Shown: positions 1 through 9,800 of the stretch, one piece after another
Layout: every line of letters begins with the position of its first letter
Numbering within the stretch: position 1 is the stretch's first letter
The notes under the pieces: model-generated
What the model was told of the DNA's origin: nothing
Seen by the model: only the letters and a program-made list of their open reading frames with translations
The model's database searches: none
Assembly (NCBI GenBank): GCA_002490725.1
Contig: DKUN01000012.1
Coordinates: 9,939-73,938, forward strand
DNA from: Porphyromonadaceae bacterium UBA7203
Lineage (GTDB): Bacteria; Bacteroidota; Bacteroidia; Bacteroidales; Muribaculaceae
Reading direction: 5' to 3'
Length of the DNA: 64,000 bases
Position numbers and translations under genes: made by a program

Positions 1-926
1 CCCACTGTCAGATGGGCATATTCAATCTGCGCGCCGATGTTGGCAACGATTTCCGACGCACGGGCCACGACAATGGTGTTAATCTTCGACGTGTCGATTT
101 CGTCGGGCGTTTCGGAGCGGTGCGTCTCGTCGGGATGGGCGTCGCCGATTGTGCGCTTGATTTCGTCGGCGCGCTCCTCGAGGGCCGAAACATTCATCAG
201 GTCGAGGGTAATGTGGCGTGAGCCGAGCGGAATCGTGGCCAGATAAACGAGCACGCCGCCCTTGTAGATTGCCACAGTGGTCGTTTCGGCACCGCAGTCA
301 ACCAGCATCGTGCCGAGCCGTTTTTCATCGCCTGTGAGCACGAGGTCGGCCAGCGCCATCGGACGCACCACGTAGCCGTTGATCGGAAGGTCGAGTTTTT
401 CGTTGACCGACAGCTGCAGATTGCGCAGAATCTGGCTGCGGCAGGTTACGAGATTGACCCTTGCACCGAGTTTCGACGCCAGCAGGCCCACAGGGTCGGC
501 GCCCTGGCTCTTGCCGTTAATCAGGAATTCCTCGGGAACGACATCGAGAAGTTCGGCATCGGGGTCGGTCACCCGGGCGCGGCGCAGCAGGTCGCCGACC
601 ATTTCGGCGGTAACCTCCGTGTCGCCGTCGAACGTAACGCTCAGCTGCTCGGGAGAGGTTTTCAGCGACCGGCCGCCAACGCCGACATAGACAGCCGACA
701 CGCGTGCAGGCTTAATCTGGGCGTTGAGTTTTGTAATTACCTGGTTGAGCTGGTTGGCCACCTCCTTTATATTATGCACGCAGCCATAGCGGACATTATT
801 CGGGAGCAGATGCTCTTCCTCAATGCCCTTGACTGTCAGAGTGCCGTCGCGGTCGGCCAGACCGACGGCGCCCTTGATTTTCGAGCTGCCGATTTCAACG
901 GCAACGATGTAGGGGGTCTTGTTCAT
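1..926 (-). CDS. ftsA: Cell division protein FtsA (3' end outside the window)
   Basis: FtsA is the actin-like ATPase that tethers FtsZ filaments to the inner membrane at the division site. The ATG lies at 926-924 on the minus strand. The protein opens MNKTPYIVAVEIGSSKIKG, an actin/Hsp70-type phosphate-1 loop, and continues through an SHS2-like 1C region and a phosphate-2-like stretch (MLVDCGAETTTVAIYKGG). About 308 codons are visible and the frame is open to position 1, so the C-terminal part and the membrane-targeting helix lie outside. It follows ftsQ by 3 bp as the last visible gene of the dcw operon; ftsZ is expected next but is not in the window. The position and N-terminal motif make the call secure. 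Confidence 0.93.
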   Translation of the reverse strand, partial: MNKTPYIVAVEIGSSKIKGAVGLADRDGTLTVKGIEEEHLLPNNVRYGCVHNIKEVANQLNQVITKLNAQIKPARVSAVYVGVGGRSLKTSPEQLSVTFDGDTEVTAEMVGDLLRRARVTDPDAELLDVVPEEFLINGKSQGADPVGLLASKLGARVNLVTCRSQILRNLQLSVNEKLDLPINGYVVRPMALADLVLTGDEKRLGTMLVDCGAETTTVAIYKGGVLVYLATIPLGSRHITLDLMNVSALEERADEIKRTIGDAHPDETHRSETPDEIDTSKINTIVVARASEIVANIGAQIEYAHLTV

Positions 927-929
927 GTC

Positions 930-1799
930 TTATATCGGTGTTTTTTGTTTTTCATCGGAAGGAACGGCGCCGGGGGCCTGCACGGTGGCAAGGTCGTCGC
1001 CCTCGTTTTCGAGTTCGTCAATAACCTTTACCGAAAGGTCGGGCAACTTGCCGTGGCGACGCGTGGCCACAATCTGACGGTCCCACTTAAGCGAAATGGT
1101 GTCGTAGTGTTCCCATCCCTTGGCGGGCATCACTTCTGCATAGAAGCGCTTCAGGCGCACGAACTTACCGGCCACGTCGCTGACATCGCCGAGATTTATG
1201 ACGTGGCCGCGAATGGCGGGCACAAGAATGATGTTGCAGCTGTCGTTGGCGGTAATCATGGTGACCAGACGGCTGTCGTCGTCATTCTTGTTCAGATAAT
1301 CGAGCAGCGGCAGGAGTTTTTCAGCAGGATAACTGCCCGTAATCTGCGGAACGTCGAGATGATAGCGCGCCGTTGCGCGGATACGCTTGCCTTCGCGGTT
1401 AACGTAGTAGCTGCGGCCATTCGGCGGCCATACGCGCGCCACCGGCTCCATAGGCACCACACGCACTCTCAGCCGGTTGTTGTTCAAGCGCATAACCTCC
1501 GACGTCTCAATCTTGTCGAGCCCGTCAAGATAGCGCTTGAGCGAGTCGAGGTCGATTTCGCTGAGTTTGCGCGACGTCAGGTCGCCGAGCATCGGGGCAA
1601 TCTCGGCCGTCAGCTCGCCCGGGGTTACAAACCCGGTGTGACGGCGGTCGTCGACGGCGACCACATCGCCCTCCAGCCCCGCACAGAGCTCGTTGTCGGC
1701 CTTGAAGCCGGGCCACAGACACACCACCAGCACATAAAGCGCCAGCAACACACAGCCGAAGGCCATGATCAGGTTGCGTATCTGAGGTGTTATCTGCAT
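930..1799 (-). CDS. ftsQ: Cell division protein FtsQ
   Basis: FtsQ is the bitopic inner-membrane protein that links early and late divisome parts (FtsB/FtsL partners). This 289-residue product has a short cytoplasmic N-terminus and one membrane segment at about residues 10-32 (LIMAFGCVLLALYVLVVCLWPG), then a periplasmic POTRA-like and beta domain with the phrase EPVARVWPPNGRSYYVNREGK, typical of Bacteroidota FtsQ. The start overlaps the end of murC by 10 bp, which indicates translational coupling. Sequence conservation in this family is low, so the call rests on topology, the central motif and its place between murC and ftsA. Confidence 0.9.
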   Translation of the reverse strand: MQITPQIRNLIMAFGCVLLALYVLVVCLWPGFKADNELCAGLEGDVVAVDDRRHTGFVTPGELTAEIAPMLGDLTSRKLSEIDLDSLKRYLDGLDKIETSEVMRLNNNRLRVRVVPMEPVARVWPPNGRSYYVNREGKRIRATARYHLDVPQITGSYPAEKLLPLLDYLNKNDDDSRLVTMITANDSCNIILVPAIRGHVINLGDVSDVAGKFVRLKRFYAEVMPAKGWEHYDTISLKWDRQIVATRRHGKLPDLSVKVIDELENEGDDLATVQAPGAVPSDEKQKTPI

Positions 1800-3163
1800 G
1801 CTTCGACTATTTCGGGTAAAAGAAGGTTAATGTCGCCGGCGCCTACGGTGAGCAGCACGTCGAATCGGCTATCCTTGACGGCACTGACAAGATCAGCCTT
1901 CTCGACAATGCATTTCTCGGCACAGGTGACGTCTTTGAGAATCAGTTCGGAAGTCACACCCTCGATCGGCTGCTCGCGGGCCGGATAGACAGGCAGCAGC
2001 ATGACTGAGTCGGCCTGACTCAGCGCCGACGCGAAGTCGGGAGCGAAGTCGCGGGTGCGGCTGAACAGGTGGGGCTGAAATGCCACAACCATGCGCTTTC
2101 CGGGAAAGAGGCGGCGCACGGAGCGGAGCGATGCACGGAGTTCGTCGGGATGGTGGGCATAGTCGTCAATAATGGCACGGCCGGGCTCGCGCAGCCAGAA
2201 TTCGAAGCGGCGCTTGGCGCCGAGAAAGCTCTTCATGGCCTCGCGGTAATGGCGCGGCTCAACGGCCTTGTTGCCGGTAAGCCACACGCCGCCACATGCC
2301 GCAATGGCATTGTCAACGTTGACCTCCAGGGGCACTCCGAGTTCTATGCCCTCGATAACCTCGCCAGGAGTCACCAGGTCGAACGTTATGGTGCCGTCGG
2401 CCATGCGCAGGTTGGCGGCATGAAAGTCACCGCTGCCGACGCCATAAGTGTAGACTCTGACGTCGTCGCACGGACGGGGATGCAGCTTCAGCCCCTCGTG
2501 AACCAGCAGGGCACCTCCCGGCTGAATGAGTTCGGTAAAGCGGGCAAAACTTTCAAGGTAGGCCTCTTCGGTGCCATAGATGTCGAGATGGTCGGGATCG
2601 GTCGACGTAATCACGGCAATCGAGGGCGAAAGCTGATGAAACGAACGGTCATACTCGTCGGCTTCAATAACGGCATAGGGGCTGTTGGCGTCGAGCAGAC
2701 AGTTGGTGTTATAGTTGCGGAGCACACCGCCCAGAAACGCATTGCACCCCACCCCGCTGAGTGTCAGCAGATGCGCGGCCATCGAACTGGTAGTAGTCTT
2801 GCCATGGGTGCCGGCGAAGCACAGCGCCTTTTCCGAACGTGTAACGCGGCCAAGCACCGCGGCGCGCTTCACCACTTCGAAACCGTTATCGCGAAACCAC
2901 TGCATCCCCCGATGGTCGGCCGGAATAGCGGGAGTGTAGACTACGAGTGTGGCCGCGGGGTCGCGAAACGCGGCCGGAATCAGTTCGGGGTCGTCGCTGA
3001 AAGCGATTTCCACCCCTTCGCCGGCCAGAGCGTCGGTCAGTTCGGAGCGTGTGCGGTCATAGCCGGCAACCTTACATCCACGCGCAAGGAAGTAACGCTC
3101 AAGCGCAGCCATGCCAATACCGCCCGCACCTACAAAATATATGTTGTTTTTCTCTTTGCTCAT
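1790..3163 (-). CDS. murC: UDP-N-acetylmuramate--L-alanine ligase MurC
   Basis: MurC adds L-alanine to UDP-MurNAc, the first step of stem-peptide synthesis in the cytoplasm. The 457-residue protein shows the N-terminal nucleotide-binding loop GAGGIGM (residues 12-18), the ATP P-loop GTHGKTTTS at about residues 118-126, the central HHPDELRASL segment, and the C-terminal ligase domain. Length is normal for the family. Its ATG overlaps the murG stop by 4 bp (ATGA) and its end overlaps ftsQ, so it is translated within one polycistron. GTHGKTT, rather than GTNGKTT or GSNGKTT, separates it from MurE and MurD in the same cluster. Confidence 0.98.
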   Translation of the reverse strand: MSKEKNNIYFVGAGGIGMAALERYFLARGCKVAGYDRTRSELTDALAGEGVEIAFSDDPELIPAAFRDPAATLVVYTPAIPADHRGMQWFRDNGFEVVKRAAVLGRVTRSEKALCFAGTHGKTTTSSMAAHLLTLSGVGCNAFLGGVLRNYNTNCLLDANSPYAVIEADEYDRSFHQLSPSIAVITSTDPDHLDIYGTEEAYLESFARFTELIQPGGALLVHEGLKLHPRPCDDVRVYTYGVGSGDFHAANLRMADGTITFDLVTPGEVIEGIELGVPLEVNVDNAIAACGGVWLTGNKAVEPRHYREAMKSFLGAKRRFEFWLREPGRAIIDDYAHHPDELRASLRSVRRLFPGKRMVVAFQPHLFSRTRDFAPDFASALSQADSVMLLPVYPAREQPIEGVTSELILKDVTCAEKCIVEKADLVSAVKDSRFDVLLTVGAGDINLLLPEIVEACR

Positions 3164-4254
3164 CGTGATTCTGAACAGATTTCGATTATTTTATCAACTA
3201 TCTTCTCGTCGGCATTACTCAAGGCCATGGCGGCTGCATTGCGGCTCAGGCGCTCGCGTCGCGACGCATCGCCGAGCAAAGCGCACACTGCAGAGCCAAG
3301 CTCGCGGCGGGCATCGGCATCAAGAATCATCTCGGCCGCGTTCTCGCTTACAAGAGCCTCGGCATTTTTGCGCTGATGATCTTCGGCCACATTGGGACTC
3401 GGCACGAGAATCGCAGCCTTGCCGAGCAGCTGAATCTCGGAAATAGTGCCTGCACCCGCACGTGATACCACCAGGTCGGCTGCACGATAGGCCACGGCCA
3501 TATCGGCGATAAACGCCGAAGACCTGACTCCGTCGTAGCCGGCCGACACGGGAGCGAACTCGTCGGCATAAAGTTTGCCGGTCTGCCACATCAACTGTGC
3601 GCCGGTTGCAGCAATCGAGGGGAGCGCCGCGGCCATGGCCTCGTTGATTGTGCGTGCGCCGAGCGACCCTCCAACGGCAAGTACCAGCAGCCTGTCAGGG
3701 TCAAATCCGAGGCTCTGCTTGGCCTGAGCCTGAGTCAGCGGGCATTCGGTCAGATCGGCACGCACCGGGTTGCCGGTCAGCACGATGCTTCCGGCCGGAA
3801 AGAAGCGCTCCATGCCGGCATATGCGCAGCAGATTGCATCAGCCTTCCGGGCCAGGAGCTTATTGGTCACACCGGCATATGAGTTCTGCTCCTGAATCAG
3901 GGTAGGCACCCCGGCTTTCTGAGCAGCCTTGAGGGTCGGACCCGAGGCATAGCCACCCACTCCGACAGCACAGTCGGGCGCAAAATCCCTGACCGTGCGG
4001 CGGGCAATGCGCATCGACTTCCAGAGCTTCCACAGCACCGGAATGTTGCGCCATAGTTTCCTGCGGTCAAATCCGGCCACAGGCAACCCTATTATCTTAT
4101 AACCGGCTGCGGGCACGCGCTCCATTTCCATGCGCCCCTCGGCCCCGACGTAAAGAATCTCACAGTCGGGCATCCTGCGCTTCAATGCGTTGGCAATCGA
4201 TAAGGCGGGAAAAATGTGGCCGCCGGTGCCTCCTCCGGATATCAGTATTCTCAT
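3160..4254 (-). CDS. murG: UDP-GlcNAc:lipid I GlcNAc transferase MurG
   Basis: MurG transfers GlcNAc from UDP-GlcNAc to lipid I, giving lipid II on the inner face of the cytoplasmic membrane. The 364-residue protein begins MRILISGGGTGGHIFPAL, the GT-B glycine-rich loop (residues 7-13) of GT28 enzymes. The C-terminal half holds the donor-binding sequence SRAGAGTISEIQLLGKAAILVPSP, and GNPVR precedes it. Length and both signature regions are normal. It lies 49 bp after ftsW and overlaps murC by 4 bp. Confidence 0.98.
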   Translation of the reverse strand: MRILISGGGTGGHIFPALSIANALKRRMPDCEILYVGAEGRMEMERVPAAGYKIIGLPVAGFDRRKLWRNIPVLWKLWKSMRIARRTVRDFAPDCAVGVGGYASGPTLKAAQKAGVPTLIQEQNSYAGVTNKLLARKADAICCAYAGMERFFPAGSIVLTGNPVRADLTECPLTQAQAKQSLGFDPDRLLVLAVGGSLGARTINEAMAAALPSIAATGAQLMWQTGKLYADEFAPVSAGYDGVRSSAFIADMAVAYRAADLVVSRAGAGTISEIQLLGKAAILVPSPNVAEDHQRKNAEALVSENAAEMILDADARRELGSAVCALLGDASRRERLSRNAAAMALSNADEKIVDKIIEICSESR

Positions 4255-4303
4255 TGTTGATTCTGCTTATATGAAACTAATTCGGATAACTGCCCTGCGC
4301 CCG

Positions 4304-5680
4304 TCAGGCCTGCGACGGGTTCTGGGCCTGCAATGACTCGGGCAATGAATTGCGGTCAGACTCAAGTTCGGCGCGGGTCGCTTCGTTGCCGCGAGCGGCA
4401 AAGCGACTTACGCTGAGCATGATGCCGAACGCCATCGACGTTACTAAAATCGACGTGCCCCCTTTTGAGAAGAGCGGCAACGGCTGGCCGGAAACCGGTC
4501 CCGCGCCTGAAACGATGGCCATATGACACAGCGCCTGCAGAGCAATCAGCAGCGCACACCCCGTTACAAGGAACGCCGGATACATCTGGTTGCACTTATA
4601 CGCTATGAAGTATGCGCGCGCGAGCAACCACAGATACAGTATCATTATAAACATGCCGCCCAGAAAACCTATATCCTCAACTATAATGGCGAATATGAAG
4701 TCGCTGAACGCCAGCGGCAAGCGCGACGTCTCGCGCGAGTTGCCGGGCCACACGCCGGTCCAGCCGCCGTTGGCCTGCGCCATATAGGAGCGCATCTCCT
4801 GCAGATTCTTGGCCGTGAGCGGGCGCTCGTAGCGCGGGGTAGTGTCGGCAAATGCCTTGATGCGGTTTTTCCAGGTGTTGTCGCGCAGACGGCTCGTGGC
4901 ATTGGCCGACGTCGAGCCGGCGGCCTCAGGCACATGAAACTTATTGCCGCGCGGATCAACCAGCTCAAACACTTCCTTCTCGGCAGGCTCGTCGGAAGCG
5001 AGAAACATTTTCACGCCTAACGCCACGACGGCAAACACGAGAAACACACCCATAATCATCCAGAACTTTTGCATCTCGAGCGAGCCGAGCAGCAGCATCG
5101 ACACACAAAGCGCCATCAGAATCAGTGTGTTGGTCAGGCCCTGCGAGAATAGCAATGCTGAAAACATGAGCACGAGCCCCGCCGCCCACTTCAGGCCGCG
5201 GTTGCGCACCGCCTCATCCTTTTTGAGCTGGGTTGTGCCGAGCACGTAGGCCAGGGTCAGCACAGCAGATATTTTTATGAACTCCGCAGGCTGCAAACTA
5301 AAGAACGGCAACGCTATGGCTCGCTTTGCGCCATTGACGACCTCGCCGAAAAACATGACGTAAATCATGGCCAGGACGCTCACAATCGTTACCAGATGGC
5401 CCACTTTGATAAACTTCGTGTAGTGGATGCGCGAAATAATCCGTATTATCCAGTAGCCGATAAAGAGAAACAGCACATGGCGGGCCAGAGGCCCGTAGAG
5501 CCCCTGCTTTGAAATTTCGAACGACGAGGCGCTATACAGCTCGATGACGGATATCGCCACCAACCAGTAATAAACACCCCAGATATGGGTGTCGGTCGGA
5601 TTGACAACGGCAGCCTCGGGCGGAGTCACAGTTGCGCCTCCACCCCGGGGTTCCGACGGATTATTTGCGCGAAAAGCCAT
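4304..5680 (-). CDS. ftsW: Lipid II polymerase FtsW (SEDS family)
   Basis: FtsW is the SEDS glycosyltransferase that polymerises lipid II at the septum together with a class B PBP, here the FtsI encoded upstream. The 458-residue protein has about ten hydrophobic segments. Between two of them (about residues 233-325) lies a long hydrophilic loop, and conserved SEDS residues follow it (FSDFIFAIIVEDIGFLGG; GPVSGQPLPLFSKGGTS). The SKGGTS motif supports FtsW rather than a transporter. At 458 residues it is longer than the roughly 400 usual in proteobacteria, the excess being an N-terminal tail of about 30 residues and the extracellular loop. Its ATG overlaps the murD stop by one base (TAATG). Confidence 0.95.
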   Translation of the reverse strand: MAFRANNPSEPRGGGATVTPPEAAVVNPTDTHIWGVYYWLVAISVIELYSASSFEISKQGLYGPLARHVLFLFIGYWIIRIISRIHYTKFIKVGHLVTIVSVLAMIYVMFFGEVVNGAKRAIALPFFSLQPAEFIKISAVLTLAYVLGTTQLKKDEAVRNRGLKWAAGLVLMFSALLFSQGLTNTLILMALCVSMLLLGSLEMQKFWMIMGVFLVFAVVALGVKMFLASDEPAEKEVFELVDPRGNKFHVPEAAGSTSANATSRLRDNTWKNRIKAFADTTPRYERPLTAKNLQEMRSYMAQANGGWTGVWPGNSRETSRLPLAFSDFIFAIIVEDIGFLGGMFIMILYLWLLARAYFIAYKCNQMYPAFLVTGCALLIALQALCHMAIVSGAGPVSGQPLPLFSKGGTSILVTSMAFGIMLSVSRFAARGNEATRAELESDRNSLPESLQAQNPSQA

Positions 5681-7029
5681 TAGCGGGAAAGAGATTTGAC
5701 GGCATCCTTGAACAGGTCGCCGCGATTAACATATGAGGTAAACAGGTCGAACGACGCGCAGCAGGGGCTGAGCAACACGGTGTCGCCCTCGGCCGACAGG
5801 CGCCGGCATTCGGCAACAGCCGCGTCGAGCGAGTCGGTGCTGACAATTTCGGGCACATGGCCCGTAAAGAAGTCAATAATCTTTTCGTTGTGGAGACCCA
5901 TTGCCACGATAGCCTTGACCTTGCGCTCTACCAGCGGCAAAATCTCGGAGTAGTCGTTACCCTTGTCCTTGCCGCCGAGAATCAACACGGTGGTGCGTCC
6001 GGCGGGCATGCTTTCGAGGGCATACCACGTCGAATTGACGTTGGTAGCCTTTGAGTCGTTGACCCAGCGAACACCGTCGACCGTGGCGACGTATTCAAGG
6101 CGATGGGGCACACCCTCGAAGTCGCAGAGCGCGTGGCGGATATCCTCGTTGCGAATGTCGAGCAGCTGCGCGCTGATGCCGGCGGCCATCGAGTTGTAGA
6201 GGTTGTGGAGGCCATTGAGCGCGAGGTCGGCGCGAGGCACGGCCAGAGGCTCGTGGCGCGCATTGATTACCATGTCGTTTTCGGCATTGACGTAGGCGGC
6301 GGTGTTTTCCTCGCACGCAAGGCCGAAGGTCATGCGCGTGGCCTCGGTGTGCAGTTGTTCGAGCTGACGGGTTATTACTTCGTCGTCCTGCCAGTAAATA
6401 AACACGTCGTCGGGCGTCATGTTGCGGATAATGCGGAACTTGGCATTGACATAGTTCTGCATTTCGAAGTCATAGCGGTCAAGGTGGTCGGGCGTTATGT
6501 TGAGCAGCACGGCTATGTTGGCCTTGAAGTCATACATATTTTCAAGCTGAAACGATGACAGCTCCACGACGTAGACATCGTGAGGCTCGCGCGCCACCTG
6601 CCAGGCAAGGCTGCGGCCTACATTGCCGGCGGGCGAGGCGTCGACGCCGCCCGACGTCAGCACGTGGGTAATCAGCGTAGTGGTAGTGGTCTTGCCGTTC
6701 GAACCGGTGATACACACCATTTTCGCGTCGGTATAGCGTCCGGCAAACTCGATTTCGGAGATGACCGGAATGCCATTGGCCACAAGTTTCTCGACCAGAG
6801 GGGCCGTCGGGGGGATTCCCGGACTCTTTATGACCTCGTCGGCATTGAGAATCAACGCCTCGGTGTGGCCGCCCTGCTCGAAGGGTATGTTTTCCGCACG
6901 GAGAATGTCGGCATAGTGCCGGGCGAGCGTGCCGCTGTCGCTGAGAAACACGTCCATGCCCTTATCTTTGCCGAGAATTGCGGCTCCGACGCCGCTCTCA
7001 CCTCCGCCGAGAATTACTAACCTTTTCAT
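5680..7029 (-). CDS. murD: UDP-MurNAc-L-alanine--D-glutamate ligase MurD
   Basis: MurD adds D-glutamate to UDP-MurNAc-L-Ala. The 449-residue product has an N-terminal dinucleotide-fold loop LGGGESGVGAA (residues 7-17), the ATP-binding GSNGKTTTT at about residues 109-117, the Mur-ligase stretch NITPDHLDRY, and the C-terminal motif DSKATN near residue 315, typical of MurD (NDSKATN). Length is normal. It sits between mraY (14 bp upstream) and ftsW (one-base overlap), the standard dcw position. Confidence 0.98.
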   Translation of the reverse strand: MKRLVILGGGESGVGAAILGKDKGMDVFLSDSGTLARHYADILRAENIPFEQGGHTEALILNADEVIKSPGIPPTAPLVEKLVANGIPVISEIEFAGRYTDAKMVCITGSNGKTTTTTLITHVLTSGGVDASPAGNVGRSLAWQVAREPHDVYVVELSSFQLENMYDFKANIAVLLNITPDHLDRYDFEMQNYVNAKFRIIRNMTPDDVFIYWQDDEVITRQLEQLHTEATRMTFGLACEENTAAYVNAENDMVINARHEPLAVPRADLALNGLHNLYNSMAAGISAQLLDIRNEDIRHALCDFEGVPHRLEYVATVDGVRWVNDSKATNVNSTWYALESMPAGRTTVLILGGKDKGNDYSEILPLVERKVKAIVAMGLHNEKIIDFFTGHVPEIVSTDSLDAAVAECRRLSAEGDTVLLSPCCASFDLFTSYVNRGDLFKDAVKSLSR

Positions 7030-7043
7030 ATATTATAAACGAT

Positions 7044-8315
7044 TTATCTAATCTTAAGAGTTACGAATGTAAGCGCAGCAAGCAGAATCGACACAATCCA
7101 GAAACGGATGGTAATCTTTGATTCATGAATGCCGTTGACGGGTTTGTTCCAGATGACGTTGGCCCCGGCAATGGCATCTTTTTGAAAATGATGATGCAGC
7201 GGCGCCATTTTAAATATGCGCTGACCGACACCATTGTTGCGCTTTTTGGTAAACCGGAACCAGCCGGTCTGGAGCATCACCGAAATATCCTCGATAAAGA
7301 ACACGGCGCAAAGCAGCGGAATCAGCAGCTCCTTGCGAATCAGAATCGCAAACACGGCGATGATGCCGCCGAGGGTAAGCGACCCCGTGTCGCCCATAAA
7401 TACCTGGGCAGGGAAGGCGTTATACCACAGAAAGCCTATCAGCGCGCCGATAAACGCCGCCATGTAGACCACCAGTTCCTCCGAGCCGGGAATATACATG
7501 ATGTTGAGATAGGTAGAATATATCAGGTGGCTGCCCAGATAGGCCATGATTATCAGCGCCACGCCTATAATGGCGCTGACGCCGGTGGCCAGGCCGTCGA
7601 TGCCGTCGGTCAGATTGGCGCCATTGCTCGTGGCAGTGACGACAAAAATAACCACGACCACAAACAGCACCCATCCGAGCGGACGGCCATAATCGCCGGC
7701 CCAGCTCGTAAGCCAGCCATAGTCGAGGTTGTTGTTCTTGACAAACGGAATGGTGGTTTGCGCGGCCTTGACGTCAGGGCCGTCGGCAACGACCTCCTCT
7801 ATGCGGTCGGGCTCGACCATTTCAGTCAGCGCTGCGGTGTCGCGCATGGTAATATCGGGGCTGAAGGTCATCATCAGGCCCACGAAAAGGCCGATGCCCG
7901 TCTGACCAACAATCTTGTATTTGCCCGACATGCCGTCTTTATTCTTTCGGCGAAACTTCAGATAATCGTCGGCGAAACCGAGAGCACCGAGCCATAACGT
8001 AGCCACGGCCATAATAATCATATAGACGTTCGAAAGGTCGCCGATGAGCAGCAGAGGCACCATGATTGAGACTATGATTATCAGGCCGCCCATGGTCGGA
8101 GTGCCCTCCTTTGCGGTCTGGCCCTGAAGGCCGAGATTACGCACAATCTCACCCATCTGCATCAGCTGCAGACGGTTGATAATACGGCGGCCGACAATCA
8201 GCGCACACAACAGCGCCAACACGAACGCTACCGACGAGCGCACGGTAATGTAGCCGCTCAATCGGGCCAATGACTCGCCACCGAGTCCGAGATCGCCGAA
8301 AAGATAATAGAGCAT
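7044..8315 (-). CDS. mraY: Phospho-MurNAc-pentapeptide transferase MraY
   Basis: MraY moves phospho-MurNAc-pentapeptide from UDP to undecaprenyl phosphate to make lipid I in the inner membrane. The 423-residue protein has about ten membrane segments. Catalytic and conserved motifs are visible: GFADDYLKF (adjacent aspartates), ANLTDGIDGLA, FMGDTGSLTLGG, and MAPLHHHFQ near the C-terminus. Bacteroidota MraY proteins are longer than the roughly 360 residues of E. coli; the extra length here is the hydrophilic insert at about residues 150-200. It is 8 bp after murE. Confidence 0.98.
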   Translation of the reverse strand: MLYYLFGDLGLGGESLARLSGYITVRSSVAFVLALLCALIVGRRIINRLQLMQMGEIVRNLGLQGQTAKEGTPTMGGLIIIVSIMVPLLLIGDLSNVYMIIMAVATLWLGALGFADDYLKFRRKNKDGMSGKYKIVGQTGIGLFVGLMMTFSPDITMRDTAALTEMVEPDRIEEVVADGPDVKAAQTTIPFVKNNNLDYGWLTSWAGDYGRPLGWVLFVVVVIFVVTATSNGANLTDGIDGLATGVSAIIGVALIIMAYLGSHLIYSTYLNIMYIPGSEELVVYMAAFIGALIGFLWYNAFPAQVFMGDTGSLTLGGIIAVFAILIRKELLIPLLCAVFFIEDISVMLQTGWFRFTKKRNNGVGQRIFKMAPLHHHFQKDAIAGANVIWNKPVNGIHESKITIRFWIVSILLAALTFVTLKIR

Positions 8316-8323
8316 GGGCAGGT

Positions 8324-9769
8324 TTATTCGTTAAAAGCGGCCACAATCTCCTCGCGGTCGTCAAAATGATGTTTCACACCTTTGACCTCCTGGTAATCTT
8401 CATGGCCCTTGCCGGCAATGAGAATGACATCGCCCGGCTCGGCCAGTGCGGCAGCCGCGCGAATCGCCTCGCGGCGGTCGACTACAACCATGGCCGAGGC
8501 GCGCTGCGAGGCGTCGAGTCCGGCTTCCATGTCGGCAAGAATAGCTTCCGGCTCCTCGAATCGGGGATTGTCGGAGGTCAGGATAACGCGGTCGGAACGC
8601 TTGGCGGCCTCGGCAGCCATAATCGGACGCTTGCCGGCGTCGCGGTTGCCGCCACAGCCGACCACGGTGATTATGCGCTTGGGGCCAACTTCGCGGATAG
8701 CTTCAAGGACGTTGACCACGGCGTCGGGAGTGTGGGCGTAGTCAACAATGGCGATAACCCCTTTGGGAGAACGCACGGCCTGGAAGCGGCCGGCCACAGG
8801 CACCAGGCGGCTAACGTTGGTCAGTACCTCCTCTTCGGGCCATCCGAGCAGCAGGCATGCGCCGAACACGGCCGTCAGGTTATAGGCGTTGAACCGGCCG
8901 GTAAACAAGGTTTCGACCTCATGGCCGTTAAGGCTCAGCAGGGTTCCGTCAAGCCGGCTTTCGACTATGCGTCCGGTAAAGTCTGCAATGGTGCGCAGCG
9001 AGTACGTGTAATGGCGCGCCGAGCAGTTCTGAAGCATCACGCGGCCAACCTTGTCGTCGATATTGACCAGCGCGAAGGCGTCGGCGGGAAGGCCGTCGAA
9101 AAACGACTTCTTTGCCTCGAGATAGGCCTGGACGGTCTTATGATAGTCGAGGTGGTCGCGCGTCAGATTCGAGAACACACCGCCGGCGAACTTCAGTCCG
9201 GCTATGCGGTGCTGGTGGGCGGCATGCGAGCTCACTTCCATCGAGGCGACGGTGCAGCCGGCGTCGACCATCCGCGCCAGGAGCTCGTTGATACTGTAGG
9301 CGTCGGGGGTTGTCTGCGTTGTAGGCACAGCCTCGGTTTCGATATAGTTGCACACTGTTGAGAGCAAACCTGCCTTCAATCCGCGCAGGCGCGCCATCTC
9401 ATAAATGAGGGTGGCCGTAGTGGTCTTGCCGTTGGTGCCGGTAACGCCGACAAGCTTGAGCTTGCGCGAAGGGTGGCCGAACCATTCCGACGAGAGCATG
9501 CCCAGGGCTATCGAGCTGTTGTCGACCACCACGTAGGCGATTCCGGGCAGCACCTTTTCAGGGAGTTTCTCGCAAACAATAGCGGCGACGCCCGAGTGTT
9601 CGAGCAGCGGAATGAACGAGTGGCCGTCGACGGCGGTGCCGCGCACGGCAACAAACATCGACCCGGGCGTAACCTTGCGCGAGTCGAACGTCAGAGCGGA
9701 GATTTCAGGATTCTTGGGACCTAACGTCTGCAGGGGCTTTAATGAGGAGATGAGCTGTAGGAGTTGCAT
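8324..9769 (-). CDS. murE: UDP-MurNAc-L-Ala-D-Glu--meso-DAP ligase MurE
   Basis: MurE adds the third residue of the peptidoglycan stem peptide. The 481-residue protein has the MurE N-terminal domain with SRKVTPGSMFVAVRG, the P-loop GTNGKTTTA at residues 111-119, and SSHAAHQHR in the central domain. At residues 400-403 it has DNPR, the motif that selects meso-diaminopimelate over lysine, so this organism should make mDAP-type peptidoglycan (inference from the motif rule). Near the C-terminus GKGHEDYQ is also characteristic. It lies between ftsI and mraY with short gaps. Confidence 0.98.
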   Translation of the reverse strand: MQLLQLISSLKPLQTLGPKNPEISALTFDSRKVTPGSMFVAVRGTAVDGHSFIPLLEHSGVAAIVCEKLPEKVLPGIAYVVVDNSSIALGMLSSEWFGHPSRKLKLVGVTGTNGKTTTATLIYEMARLRGLKAGLLSTVCNYIETEAVPTTQTTPDAYSINELLARMVDAGCTVASMEVSSHAAHQHRIAGLKFAGGVFSNLTRDHLDYHKTVQAYLEAKKSFFDGLPADAFALVNIDDKVGRVMLQNCSARHYTYSLRTIADFTGRIVESRLDGTLLSLNGHEVETLFTGRFNAYNLTAVFGACLLLGWPEEEVLTNVSRLVPVAGRFQAVRSPKGVIAIVDYAHTPDAVVNVLEAIREVGPKRIITVVGCGGNRDAGKRPIMAAEAAKRSDRVILTSDNPRFEEPEAILADMEAGLDASQRASAMVVVDRREAIRAAAALAEPGDVILIAGKGHEDYQEVKGVKHHFDDREEIVAAFNE

Positions 9770-9800
9770 TGTAGGGGAATATCTATAAGAGGGTTGAGGG

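Noticed and set aside
774..1988. 404-codon plus-strand ORF across ftsA, ftsQ and murC
   Set aside because: Antisense to three certain dcw genes, with composition (His/Val/Gly-rich) typical of shadow frames.
2069..3376. 435-codon plus-strand ORF opposite murC and murG
   Set aside because: Antisense shadow of conserved cell-wall genes; no recognisable domain.
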